From Sophora flavescens (lineage: Eukaryota; Streptophyta; Magnoliopsida; Fabales; Fabaceae): a stretch of DNA of 64,000 nucleotides. The stretch is from NCBI GenBank assembly GCA_030762895.1, contig CM061063.1:69933836-69997835 (forward strand). Direction: 5' to 3'. This document shows positions 22,265-33,860 of the stretch, piece after piece. Position numbers and translations under genes: made by a program. The notes under the pieces are model-generated. The model ran no database searches. It saw nothing but the letters and a program-made list of their open reading frames with translations, and was not told the origin of the DNA. The first letter of the stretch is position 1. The number at the start of each line of letters is the position of its first letter.

Positions 22265-23596
22265 GTTGCCCCTCTTTACTTGTTGCATGCTAGAAGACAT
22301 GATTAGTCGTGACTTTTCATGTATTGTAGTAATGAACAAGTAAAGAAAATGAACACATATTTTGTCCGACAAAACGCGAGAGCTCAAAAGAAAACCTCAC
22401 AGTTTGAATATAAAACTGTAGTGGACGGAACCTCCTCATCCAACAGGAAATTAAATATGCAACGGGCGGAACTTCCTCGTCCAACAGAAAATTAAGTATG
22501 CAACGGACGGAACCTCATCGTCCAATAGGAAGTTAAATATGCAACGAGCCTCAGAACTCGAAAAGCGCGATGGGTCTCCGATCATGCAAAATAAAATGCA
22601 GCAAGCCTCCGAGCTCGAAAATAAACTTGCAGTGAGTCTTAGAGCTCAAAAATTAAATTGCAGTGAGCCTCAGAGCTCGACAAATTTCAATTAGTAATCT
22701 GAAACTAATGAGAATCCCTTCCTTTTGAAGACAGCGGAACCGAATGCTCCATGAAAAAACTTCCACCAAACAAACCCTTGTTCACCTACCACTCTGAGCC
22801 GAGGCATCATTCATTCTTTTAACAACATGGGTCACCCAAGAATCTGATAACATATGAGGTGGATGTTATGTTTATTCTCCCAAGCTTATTTGCATCATTC
22901 TTTTGTTGTCCAGTGCATACTATCTCTTCCATTGAATTTGAAATATTGAGTCCTTCTAGTTCAAACCATTAATTGGTGCTATCATTAGAATTATCAAATC
23001 ATACCATTAAACTTATATTTACTTTTATTGAGACATGACCATAGTGATTAAACATGAGAGTGAACATGACAGGGGAGTATGAAGGAAAAGCCTCTTGCCT
23101 TAATACGAGAATTTAGTTTGTTAAGAGAAAATAACAATATGAGAACAAAATTACAAAAGGGGTCACGAAGATTAAAAGCAAAGATAAACAAAGAAAATTA
23201 CGAGAATCACATAAACTTTGCCCCAGTGTTGATCCTTTGATTTTCATTTAATTGATTCCCCCACGGCCTTTTGATGACACGGATCTTGGCTTTTGTTTAT
23301 GATTCTTAAAAACACACCTTCTTCAATCATTCCTCAACAATTTTTCCCCAGTATACTCAGTCGGATAAAATTGCCCCAGTGTGGTGAGTGCTTGCAGAAG
23401 TGTTGGACCATATCCCCCCCATAGGCCGCCTTTACAGGTTTTCAGCCTAAGGTTTCTTTACCCTAACTTTTGCCTAGGTTGCCCTTTCGGGTTTTCAACC
23501 TAGCGGGCATTTTCTTTTCTTTTGTTTTCATTGTTCTTTGCCCTAACTTTTTCCTAGGCCGCCCTTTCGGTTTTTCAACCTAGCGGGCCTTTTTTT
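22265..23596 (-). other. Tat element 3' untranslated region with two repeat blocks
   Basis: Non-coding, between the integrase stop and the 3' LTR. The polypurine tract TAAAGAGGGGCAAC (22278-22265, - strand) abuts the LTR. About three diverged 41-bp units like those of the LTR lie at 22418-22545, followed by GAGCTC/GCAGTGAGCCTC words to about 22690. At 23443-23590 a unit of roughly 100 bp (CCCTAACTTTTGCCTAGG... ending CAACCTAGCGGGC) occurs twice. Confidence 0.75.
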
Positions 23597-24600
23597 TTAA
23601 GCATAGAACTTTTTTCACAGTATCAGAGTTTACTGGCCTTGGGAACTCTTCCCCATCCATGTTTTGAAGAATCAAAGCTCCTCCTGAGAATGCTTGTTTG
23701 ACAATATAAGGACCTTCATAATTCGGCGCCCATTTTCCTCAGGCATCCTCCTAATTAAGGAGGATTTTCTTTAAAACCATGTCTCCCGTGCAAAATTCTC
23801 TAGAGTTAAACCTTCCTATTGAAAGCTCTTGCCATTATGCTTTGATACAATTACCCGTGACAGATAGCTGCCAATCTTTTCTCTTCTATCATGTTCAACT
23901 GTTCATATCGAGTTTTCACCCACTCAGATTCTTCTAAATCTGCTTCCATCAAGACTCTTAGTGAAGGGAGTTCTACTTCGATAGGTGAGACGACCTCCAT
24001 CCCATACACCAAAGAGAAAGGGGTTGCCCTAGTGCTTGATCGTATATTAGTCCGATAAGCATGTAGAGCATATGGCAACATTTCGTGCCAGTCTTTATAA
24101 TTTACAACCATCTTGGCAACGATCTTCTTGATATTTTTGTTTGCTGCTTCAACTGCACCATTCATTTGATGTCTATAAGGAGCTGAATTGTGGTGTTTGA
24201 TTTTGAAACCATCGCAAAACTTTTGAATCTCGGCACCATTAAGATTAGAAGCATTATCTGTGATTATCCTCTCCGGGATCCCGTATCTGCAGACGATGTC
24301 CTTTTTAAGGAATTTGAGAAACACCTTTTGAGTTATGCTAGCATATGAAGCAGCTTCTACCCATTTAATGAAATAGTCTATCGCTAACAAAATGAAACGA
24401 TGACCATTGGAAGCCTTGGGATTAATAGGACCGATGACATCTATTCCCCACATCGAAAAAGGCCTGAGGATACTAAATTGTGGAGTGGAAATGGAGGTGC
24501 ATTGACCCGGTCTGTATACATCTGACATTTTTGGCATTTACAAACATGCTTTATACAATCTGACTCCATAGTAGACCAATAATAGCCACTTCTCAAGTTT
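23597..24600 (-). pseudogene. Tat integrase, frameshifted
   Basis: Positions 24590-24500 hold the zinc-finger part (CKCQKCQMYTDR) in a frame shifted from both neighbours. The core (24537-23851) has Asp in WGIDVIGPI, Asp in IITDNASNLNG and Glu in NGAVEAANKN, so the DDE set is present. A stop near 23851 and further shifts interrupt the C-terminal domain, which is still readable to its ending KKFYA, stop at 23597-23599. Tat-lineage integrases end this way. It would insert the cDNA but cannot be made whole here. Confidence 0.85.
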
Positions 24601-25360
24601 TCCAAGCCATCATATGGCCATTGGCACGAGTCCCACAGATTCCTTCATGAACTTTGATCATGATCAACTTAGCTTCACGAGCATCCACACATCTGAGTAT
24701 GGTACCATCAGATCCTATTTTATACAGGACTTCCTTGCTTAAGAAAAAGGCCATAGCCAGTCTTCGGATGGTCTTTCTATTTGCTTCCCTCGCTTCTGCT
24801 GGGTATTTCTTGTTCTGAATATATTGCTTGATATCACGATACCAAGACTTACCATCAGGTTCTCCTTCTGCATGGGCACAGTATGCCGGTTCATCTTGCA
24901 CTCTAACTTGGATGGGTTGGACATTGGTATGGATGTCCAGCTTGGTTATGGCAGCTAGTGTGGCTAAAGCATCAGCAAACTGATTATTGTCTCGAGTTAA
25001 ATGCGAGAAAGTAATCTCGTCAAACTTCACAATCAACTGAGTTAAGTATTTCTGATACGAAATCAACTTGGAATCTTTGATTTGCCATTCACCATTGACT
25101 TGGTGAATGATTAGAGCTGCATCCCCGAAGACTTTCAACTGCTTTATACCAAGTTCAAGTGCCATTTGTAATCCACTACCACATGCCTCGTATTCTGCAA
25201 TATTATTCGTACATTTAAATTTCAGCTTTACGGCCATCGGGTATTGCATGTCGTTTGGTGAGATAACCACTACTCCTATACCACTCCCATGCATATTGAC
25301 TGCTCCATCAAAATACATCTTCCACATATCTTCCTGTTCTCCATCTTCCTCGAGGGACAT
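24593..25360 (-). pseudogene. Tat second (archaeal-type) RNase H
   Basis: Read from 25360 down: MYFDGAVNMHGSGIGVV carries the first catalytic Asp, NNIAEYEACGSGLQMAL the Glu, and VFGDAALIIHQVNGEW the second Asp (relatives usually have GDS, here GDA). The last Asp is in NNQFADALATLA. This extra RNase H next to the normal Gypsy one is a marker of the Tat/Ogre lineage. The frame ends with MAWKT at 24593, where a frameshift separates it from the integrase zinc finger; stops also separate it from RT upstream. Confidence 0.85.
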
Positions 25361-25414
25361 TATCTCTCCATCTGGGAACTCGGAGTTGACAGGTCATCCA
25401 TCCTCAAGAGGATT

Positions 25415-26785
25415 CTATGCTAAATGATCAGCAATCGTACTTCCTTTGATGGACTTCTGAGTCACATATTTGATGTCAAATTCTGACAATATCACTTGCC
25501 ACTTCGAAACTCTTAAGGAGATATGAGGACTTTCGAAGATATACTTCAAAGGATCCATTCGAGAAATTAGCCAAGTGGTGTGATATAACATGTACTGTCT
25601 GAGTCTTCTGGAGGTCCACACTAGCACACAGCAAGTCTTCTCGATTGCCATATAATGAGCCTCACAGGCATTAAACTTCTTACTTAGATAGTAAATTGCC
25701 TGCTCCTTCCTGCTAGATTCATCATGTTGTCCCAGCATTGCCCCCATTGAGGTTGGCAATATAGTGAGATAGAGTAACAATGGATGACCTTGGGTAGGTG
25801 GTACCAATACTGGGGGATTCATTAAATATGCCTTTATCTTGTCAAAGGCTTCTTGACAGTAATCATCCCATCTTCCCGGATTATTCTTCTTGAGGAGTTT
25901 GCAGATTCGCTCGCATGTGCTAGTCAAATTTGCAATGAAGCGTGCAATATAGTTCAACCTTCCAAGAAAACCCCTTATTTCTCGCTCGTTCTTAGGTGAT
26001 GGCATGTCACGTATTGCTTTTACCTTGTTAGGGTCCACCTTTATTCCTTCTCTACTGACAACAAAGCCAAGTAAATTCCCTGCAGATGCACCAAAAGTAC
26101 ATTTTGCAGGGTTGAGCCGCAACTTGTACTTCCTTAGCTGCTCGAACAACTTTCGTAAAACTGCCAGATGGCTTTCTTCTTCCTTGGACTTAGCCACTAT
26201 ATCATCAACAGATACCTCTACCTCCTTATGCATCATATCATGGAACAATGCTACCATAGCACGTTGGTAAGTGGCCCTAGCATTCTTCAATCCAAAAGGC
26301 ATCACTTTGTAACAAAAAGTTCCCCAAGGAGTGATAAAAGTTGTCTTTTCTTTGTCATCATCATCCACGAGGATTTGATTGTACCCAAAATACCCGTCCA
26401 TGAAAGAAAACCTATGACTTCTGGCTGTACTGTCCACAAGGATATCAATATGAGGTAGCGGGAAATCATCCTTTGGACTGGCTTTATTCAGATCTCGGTA
26501 GTCCACGCACATTCTGACCCTTCCATCCTTCTTTGGTACTGGAACAATATTAGCTACCCATTTCGGGTGTCTAGCTACTTCCATAAAGCCAGCCTCTAAC
26601 TGCTTGGTCACTTCTTCCTTGATCTTCAGCAACATCTCCTGATGCATCCTCCTTAATTTTTGCTTCTTTGGAACCACATCTGGGTATAAGGGAATTTTAT
26701 GTGATGCTATCTTAGGATCTAAACCTGGCATATCTCTATAGGACCATGCAAAAACGTCCAGATACTCTTTGAATAGTGCAACCAT
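25415..26785 (-). pseudogene. Tat reverse transcriptase and first RNase H
   Basis: A 456-codon frame starting MVALFKEYLDVFAWSY. Gypsy RT motifs follow in order: FMEVARHPKWVANIVPVPKK, RMCVDYRDLNKASPKDDFPL, and VMPFGLKNARATYQRAM (FGLKNA is diagnostic). The catalytic box reads VSVDDIVAKS: the conserved Tyr of YVDD is Ser, although both Asp remain. The thumb and the degenerate RNase H (LYLTILPTSMGAMLGQ, IYYLSKKF) complete it. The stop at 25415 precedes the second RNase H. The catalytic substitution and flanking breaks indicate a dead copy. Confidence 0.88.
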
Positions 26786-27270
26786 TTCTCACACTCTGGG
26801 TTATCCATCATTTTCAACTCCTTTTTGTCTTCCTCGGTTCCCATATTGATCACTTATGCAACCTCATCATTCGAGCTAATCCCTTCTTCTGACCGTTTCA
26901 CCATCTTCATGAATTCTTCAATGTCTTCTTCTGCCTCATCGGATTCAAGGTTGTATTCATCAACGGCCACGAGGGAATCAATAAATGAGTTTTCAAAGTT
27001 CCTCTCCCGAGGTAAATCTTTAGTGGAAGAAGTATTCCTGGAAGAAAAAGTCGGGAATAGGAGAAGTATAGGCGAGAGTCTTATTCATGAAAGAAAAGCT
27101 TAAACAAAATAAAGAAATGAAAGAGGGAGAAAAGAAACGATGGAACCAAAAGGAAAACACCAGACAAAGTGCTACATTCTCATTCATGTCTCAAATAAAG
27201 TAAACATAAGTTCATATTTAGTACAATAAGATAATTACTTCATGGAAATAACATCAACAAATGGTTCAGA
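26786..27270 (-). other. Tat pre-RT linker, decayed
   Basis: Scraps of the acidic linker that precedes RT in this lineage can be read in shifting frames, for example MGTEEDKKELK near 26846-26810 and NFENSFIDSLVAVDEYN near 27000-26950. From about 27110 to 27270 no coding is discernible. No protease catalytic motif was found. Confidence 0.55.
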
Positions 27271-27815
27271 TCACCAATTATTGAGAACTTCATTGCTTGC
27301 AGGGAGATAGATAACATGGTTCTCGTCCAGCTCCTCTTCAAGTGTGCTGATAGTGAAGTGAGGGGAAAATAACTTTGCAGGACTGATAACTTCAACAGCT
27401 ATTGGGAAAGTCTCTGTCAGAAGGGGAAGATACTTTCTCTCATCATCTTCTCCTTTCTTGTTTCCGAGAGTCGTGAATTTCATCTTTTCTACCAAGTAGG
27501 GTTGATACCCCAATCCATGCCTTCCTTCTCTCATATCCTACAGTATGGCTTCTAATCTTGCTTGAGTTTCAGTCATTTCATTTATCCTTCCCTTCACTTC
27601 ATTTATTTCAGAGCTTAAGTTTCTCCCATCCTTAGGCATGTTGGCAGCCATCCTGGTCCTAGATCTGGTATTGTGAACTCGGGTTTGATTGGTGTCACCT
27701 TTCCTCTGTCGCGCAATGGTTCCCGGATTCTCAGAAGTATGTGACTCTGTAAAGCATCCAAGAATCTCATTAGTAAACCCAAAATTTGTGTGTGTATGTG
27801 TATGCATGTGCAAGT
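27271..27815 (-). pseudogene. gag: Tat gag N-terminus fused to a G-patch-like segment (gag/protease deletion)
   Basis: Positions about 27655-27541 look like the start of a Tat-lineage gag (MAANMPKDGRNLSSEINEV, then a heptad-like ITETQARLEAIL-type stretch, here MTETQARLEAIL). After a TAG (27538-27540), the same frame continues straight into a G-patch-like segment (GRHGLGYQPYLVEKMKF) that in relatives lies beyond gag and protease. The capsid, zinc knuckle and protease are absent. I infer an internal deletion of most of gag and protease, so this copy could not make particles. Confidence 0.6.
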
Positions 27816-28100
27816 TAACAACCTTTTTTTGATGGCGAGAGTGCTCTTAGGAAGACTGTCGTATACACCTATAGTAAGAATACTCATCCTGCAATCAAAT
27901 CTAGTGGTATGGTTCCTTCTAGCTTGAATGCAGTTGGTGTCAAGTCCAAGGGAGAATCCACTCCTCGATAGACCACACCCGTACTAGCAACGTTCTTATT
28001 TTTACGGTGAAAACACATCGTTTTTAGGGTAAAAATATAGTTGATAAAAATAAAAGAAATACATTGATAGTTTCCATCTCTGTCCGAGGTCCACAAAACA

Positions 28101-29786
28101 CTATGTTAAGAGTCTCATCTTCTTTTTTCTGAACCATTTGGCAAGTTTCCCAAAATGATTGAAGAACTCGGTCACCTTTGGTGGTATCTGAAGGAAATGG
28201 TTCATACGAATATGGGTGGATGCTTCTTCAAATCGCTCCTTGTGATATTGGAGCTTATCCATCATGCCCTCGTATTTTCTTTTCCATGCTTCCTTTTCAT
28301 TCATTACATCCTTCACTACCAATTTCCATCCCTTTACCCATTCTGCGTGACGTTGAGCTTCAACTCTTTCAGTGTCTTTTATTTTGGCTCTGAGCCAATT
28401 TTCTCTCATGTTGGCCTCCGCTAGTAGCTCGCGATACTTGGCTGCTTCGTTCCATCCTCGATCAGAGTACAGTTCTATTTGGGCAAAGGATTCTTGCAGG
28501 GATTCAACTCTCTCTTCTAGTATATGTATTGTTTCAACATGAACCCCTACATTTGTCTTGAGCTCTTTTCTCTTCCTTTGAAGTTTGACAAGCATCTTCT
28601 CTTGATATTCTATCTTTGCCAGCAGCTCTTGAATCTATGATTCTTTTTCTTTTCTTGCCCTTTTTGCACGACTCGGGGCTTCGTAGGCATCAGTGCATTC
28701 GTCTTTCAAATGTTCAATCTGTAAACTTAGCTTCTGCACTTGGCTTCAGAGTGTGACAATAGTTATTTCGGCAGCTTGGTTCTTCTCATCCAAAACCCTC
28801 ATCCGAGCTTTTAAAATTTCGATGTCTTTCAACATTTGATCTTCGGTAAGAGGATTATTTTCACTAGAGAGGGGATGCAGGTCTTGGGGGGTAACCTCTT
28901 CTCGCTTCTCTCCATACTTCATATCTTTTTGTGTGAGCTATGATTCGCCATCCTAATTCATCAGGTCCTTTCCTATGAACATCATTCCATGCTGACCTTA
29001 CTGCTATTGTTTGACTCTTGATGCTTTCACTTTCTTGGTATAGGAAGAATGCCCCACCGAGCAGCTCTTCGGGGGGTTCATCCTGTGTCCACTTGAGCTG
29101 ACACATCACCAAAGCTAGTGAATATGATATACAACCTCTGGGACCCGTCAATGGAATATTTGAAAAACTTCCACAACTGAATATAACTGAATCTCCATTG
29201 TACCATGGACACATCCAAATAAATGACCGCGGGTCGATCTGATCAAACTCTTGTTTCCATTCATATAGCTTACGTGGCTTTAGTTGCATGCGAGCGAATC
29301 CTTTCAGCGGGTCATCTGTTCTATCAATTTTATCGCGAGCGTACAAGTGAGTCATGATCCAGACATACAATATTGATGCACAACATCGCAGTTTCCCTTG
29401 TTGATTCTGATGACAAACCTGTAGGGAGAGGAAGGTTTCAGCTAAGATAGCAGGGACCGGGTTCACACCATATTCTTCAACCCTATAGAAAACATCCATG
29501 GCTAACTGATCAATCAGATCTGGTACAAAAGGAAAGATCACCAACCCATATATCACGAGGGCTAGTACTTTGTTGAAAGTAACCCATCGTTGTTGCTGGG
29601 CCAGCTAGTTGAGATACACTTCCAAAAATCGCTTCTTCAATCCTTTGGTGGTTCCTTTTTCCGCTTTCTCTAGCTGTTCCGGTTGAAGCTCCAATGACTT
29701 ACTATCTTCCAATCTGTTACATACTGGCCATAATACATGTAGACACGGGTACTCTTTTGAATTGGCTAAGCATACTCTTCTATGGT
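28101..29786 (-). pseudogene. Tat extra ORF1 (DUF7745 / plant-mobile-domain-like), main part
   Basis: Upstream of gag on the - strand there is a separate coding region. Its body (29556-28864) has LALVIYGLVIFPF just upstream, then DVFYRVEEYGVNPVPAILA, ARMQLKPRKLYEWKQEF and GPRGCISYSLALVMCQ. This resembles the uncharacterised plant-mobile-domain-like protein (DUF7745-type) often seen with these elements. A Lys/Glu-rich coiled-coil tail (28595-28101, LEERVESLQESFAQIELY) follows after stops. Its function is unknown. SIRE-1 has split the gene; the start is at 38504-38797. Stops at several points show decay. The family name is recalled and has not been searched. Confidence 0.6.
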
Positions 29787-29791
29787 CGAAG

Positions 29792-31486
29792 TGTTGGTGA
29801 TGGCTACAATCTCAAGAGGGGGGGGGGGGGGGGTGAATTGAGATAATGAAAACTTTTTCAACAATTTAAAACAAAACAGAGTTCCATTAAAGAAAATTGG
29901 TTTTCACTCAATTTTAATTCACAAGAATCAGGTTATGTAACAAGTAATGATGTTAAGAAGAATTATAAGAAGTAACAACAAGCTTAACACAGATTGTAGA
30001 TCAAAGATTCAAGTTAACAAGCATTCTTAAAACTTATTCACAACACACAAGTGCATATAATATGTATATGGAGTTTAGAGATGAGAAGAACATGCAAACC
30101 GATTTATCCTGGTTCGGCTACCTCCTATGGTAAGCCTACATCCAGTCCCACACCTCTGTAGTTTTCTCCACTATAACCAGAAATTACAATATCCAATTAT
30201 AGCATTCACAAGGATAACCTCCTTGCTCAAGAACACACCAAAAAGCACACTTGCTTTTCTATACCCAAGGATCCCTTCTATCCTTGTTCAATCCTAAGAG
30301 ATACCCTCTATTAATCACACTAATTCACAGAATGAATTGAGTAGAAGAAAGACTCTAAAAGTCTGATTATACAAATTGAAGCTCTAAGAAATATCACACT
30401 TTTCTCTCAAAGATGAAACACTTTTGGAAGCTTTTGAATCTTTCGTATTTTCACTTTCAGAATGTGTAAGGTTATTGAAAAGTGTTCCTTTGATCCCTCT
30501 TTATATAGAAAACAAGTTATAGTTGTTAGGATCAATTAAAACAGATTTGGATCTGATTTAACAAAATATGTTTTCTTGATTCTCGTTCTTGAAATAAGAT
30601 TCTGATTGTTCTTGTAGAATTCTCGTCCATCTTGAAAATAACCGTTTCCATCTAGCCATTAAGATTTTACATTCGGATGGGCTAGTAGACAAGCTCCATT
30701 TAGTACTTTAGTGGACGAAGCTTCTCATTAAGGACTTAGTAAGTCCAAAGAGCGTAACCTTAGTAGACGAGCTCCATATGCCACTTTAGTAGACGAGCGC
30801 TTCTTGTTACTTTAGTATACGAGTGCTTCTGTTACTTTATTGGACGTGAGCTTCTGTCACTTTAGTAGACGCGAGCTTATGTCACTTTAGTAGACGCGAG
30901 CTTCTGTCACTTTAGTAGACGCGAGCTTCTGTCACTTTAGTAGACGCGAGCTTTTGTTACTTTAGTAGACACGAGCTTCTTAGTAGTTCATTGGACGTCA
31001 GCTTTTGAGGAGTTCATTGGACGTCAGCTTTTTATCACTTCATTGGACGTGAGCTTTTTAGTAGTTCATTGGACGTCAGCTTTTTAGTAGTTCATTGGAC
31101 GTCAGCTTTTTAGTAGTTCATTGGACGTCAGCTTTTTATCACTTCATTGGACGAGCGCTTACATTATCCCAGTGTTGGACGAGCGCTTATATTATCCTTT
31201 GTAAAAGTTAGTTTCTTCTTAAATTTAAGTGCTTCACCTAAGAAATCAAATGTGCTATTTTTACAATAGCATCTAAAGTATAAGATCATCATTGCTTGAT
31301 GCTTTAGTCCTTGTCCATTGCTTTGTGTCCTTGGTCTTCCATCCTTTAATCCTTGATTTATCTTTTTCATGAGTGATCTTGCATGCAACTTAACACATAA
31401 TAAGTACATAGTCAAAATCAAAAATCTTATGCAAAATACACTTTGTTTGTCATACATCAAAACATGAATGAAGGCTTAGTCTTACA
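29792..31486 (-). repeat. 3' LTR of SIRE-1
   Basis: 1695 bp, closely similar to 36827-38503. A run of 16 G lies at 29818-29833, where the other LTR has G5-A-G7. A tandem array at about 30700-31190 has 25-26-bp units cored on AGACG or GGACG. Confidence 0.92.
30700..31190. repeat. 25/26-bp tandem array in the SIRE-1 3' LTR
   Basis: Two unit types follow each other: AGTAGACGCGAGCTTCTGTC plus five bases (25 bp), then AGTTCATTGGACGTCAGCTT plus six bases (26 bp). About 18 units are readable. The same array, diverged, is at 37730-38200. Confidence 0.88.
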
Positions 31487-32052
31487 AACTCCCCCTTTTT
31501 GATTATGACAAACCTTACCATACTTAACCTTAGTTATTAAAAAATTAGAGTGCAGTTGTTCAGTAAGCATGGTTCTTGAGTCATTTTCATCCTCCCCCTG
31601 TCTCATTGATATCTTTCAAAAATCAAGTGTTATCATATCATTGTCATGAAAAAGTCATCTTGCATTTATTATTAGTTCAAGTATGTCTTTTCAATGCAGT
31701 TCATACTTAGGTATCAGAAATTTTTTTTTACAGCAAATGCAAGACAGAACTAATGGTTGTATGGTTCATCTTTCTCCCCCTTTGTCATTATCAAAAAGAA
31801 ACTATGGAGAATATTGAAATCAAACTGAAAAACAGTCTTGCATTTATTGATAATAAATCATTACAGAACATATGCAATACATCAAAACAACCAAAACACT
31901 GAAATAAAAAAAAAGGAACTACAGACACCCAAGGACACTTAGTCTAAACTGAGACTAGATAAAAGCATATTTCCCATGTCCTTCATAATTTTCAGCAACT
32001 TGTGTTGCCTCGCTTGCCATATTGACTATATTATCAAAAATAACATCTGATA
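31487..32052 (-). other. SIRE-1 region between RNase H and 3' LTR
   Basis: Non-coding apart from the polypurine tract at its left edge. Lineage members may carry an envelope-like ORF here; only short unrelated frames are present, so it is absent or lost. Confidence 0.6.
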
Positions 32053-32528
32053 TCAATTATTTTGAGGATCAACTATGCCGAGTTCCCTTCTTATAAAGAA
32101 GAAACTCTCCTTATTAAGTGGTTTGGTGAATATATCAGCTAATTGCTTGGTTGTATCTATATGTTCAATCACAACATCACCACTTTGAATATGATCCCTG
32201 ATAAAATGATGCCTAATTTCAATATGCTTGGTTCTTGAATGCATAATGGGGTTCTTTGTTAGATTAATTGCACTAGTGTTATCACACTTTATTGGTACAT
32301 GATCTAGATGAACACCATAGTCAATTAATTGTTGTTTCATCCATAGGATTTGAGCACAACAACTGTGGATAAGGCCACACTAGTTTGCTTTTTACTAAAC
32401 CAAGACACTAGGGAATTTCCTAATAAATGGAATGTTCCACTTGTGCTTTTTCTATCTAACTTGCATCCAGCAAAGTACTTAGGGAATTTCTGCAACATAT
32501 TCTGCTTCAACTGTGGATAAGGCCACAC
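32053..32528 (-). pseudogene. SIRE-1 RNase H, rearranged by local duplication
   Basis: The C-terminal half (32340-32053) reads well: HVPIKCDNTSAINLTKNPIM, KHIEIRHHFIRDHI and QLADIFTKPLNKE, ending DPQNN. The N-terminal half is scrambled. CAGCKLDRKST-type sequence and the VALSTV...EAEY segment appear twice in different contexts, because a segment containing GTGGATAAGGCCACACTAGT is repeated (about 32362-32390 and 32509-32537). Beside it a 24-bp piece (AACTGCAGTAAGATGTGATT...) is tandemly duplicated near 32541-32590. These changes abolish a continuous RNase H. Confidence 0.8.
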
Positions 32529-33859
32529 TAGTTTGCTTTAAACTGCAGTAAGATGTGATTCTTTTAACTGCAGTAAGATGTGATTCTTTAGGATTAGCTT
32601 GATACCTTGCACACATACACACCCTAAACATTATATCTGGCCTACTAGGAGTGAGATAAAGTAAGGATTCGATAATACCTCTATACTTGTATAAATCTAT
32701 AGATTTACCATGTTCATCTTTGTCCAAGCAGCAGGCTGGACTCATTGGTGTTGCCATTTCCTTTGCGTTTTCGATTCCAAACTTCTTTAGTAGTTCCTTG
32801 CAATACTTTGTTTGGCTTATGAAGGTTCCATCTTGGCATTGTTTAATTTGAAGTCCAAGAAAGAAGGTAAGCTCTCCCATCATGGATATTTCAAATTCAC
32901 TTTGCATTGGTTCACCAAATTCCTTGCATAAAGACTCATTAGTAGCACCAAAAATAATGTCATCAACATATATTTGAACAAGTAAGATATTGTGTGCTTT
33001 TGTTTTAGTAAATAGTGTTGTATCAACTTTTCCTCTTTTAAAGCCTTTCTCTAGGAGAAAATTGTTTAACCTCTCATACCAAGCTCTAGGAGCTTGCTTG
33101 AGTCCATAGAGGGCTTTAGTGAGTTTATAGACATGATTTGGGAACTCACTATCAACAAAGCCAGGGGGTTGGCTTACATACACTTCCTCTTGTATTATTC
33201 CATTTAAAAAGGCACTTTTCATATCCATTTGGTACAGTTTAAGTTCATTATACATGCATAGGCTAATAGCATTCTTATGGCTTCTAATCTAGCTACGGGA
33301 GCATATGTTTCATCATAATCAATTCCTTCTTCTTGATTATATCTCTTAGCTACTAGTCTAGCCTTGTTTCTTATTATTATTCTATTCTCATCCATTTTGT
33401 TTCTAAACACCCATTTAGTTCCGATTATTTGGTTACTTTTGGGTTTTGGAACTAAATCAAAACTTTGTTCCTTTTAAATTGATTTAACTCCTCTTGCATT
33501 GCAATCATCCAATGTTCATCATTAATAGCATCATCAACACATTTTGGTTCTATTTTAGATACAAACGCCATGGTATTGCAAATATTCCTTAAAGAGTTGC
33601 TAGTGGTTACCCCTTTGGTGATCTCACCAATGATATTGTCTAGGGGATGATTCTTTGAAACTTGCCACTCCTTAGGAAGATTTTCTTGTTGAATTTCTGC
33701 TTGAGGATCTTTATTGCTCTCTTTTCCTTCATCAGATTTCACTTCATCTTCAAGAGTTTCTGCATCATCAAAAATGTCCTTTCCCAACATTTTGGGGTTA
33801 GACTCATCAAATGTTATGTAAACAGATTCTTCCATTAATAAAGTACGCTTATTAAACAC
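32479..33859 (-). pseudogene. SIRE-1 reverse transcriptase, frameshifted
   Basis: The integrase C-terminus and acidic linker (33859-33452; ALEDEVKSDEGKESNKD-like sequence, NEEHWMIAMQEELNQF-type RT entry) lead through a shift into 33410-33219 ([19 protein letters not shown]) and then 33255-32479. The latter carries [34 protein letters not shown] and the catalytic YVDD ([15 protein letters not shown], about 32985-32945). [14 protein letters not shown] follows. At least two frameshifts break the polyprotein, but the catalytic residues remain. Confidence 0.87.
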
Positions 33860-33860
33860 T

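Noticed and set aside
28864..29556. A host plant-mobile-domain gene on the - strand
   Set aside because: It lies inside the Tat element between LTRs, upstream of gag and in the same orientation, and has stops, so it is the element's own ORF1.
30700..31190. CRISPR-like array
   Set aside because: Units of 25-26 bp are contiguous with no unique spacers, lie inside LTRs and occur in both LTR copies.
31164..31460. 98-codon frame also present at 38181-38477
   Set aside because: Both are the same piece of the two SIRE-1 LTRs; LTR sequence, not a duplicated gene.
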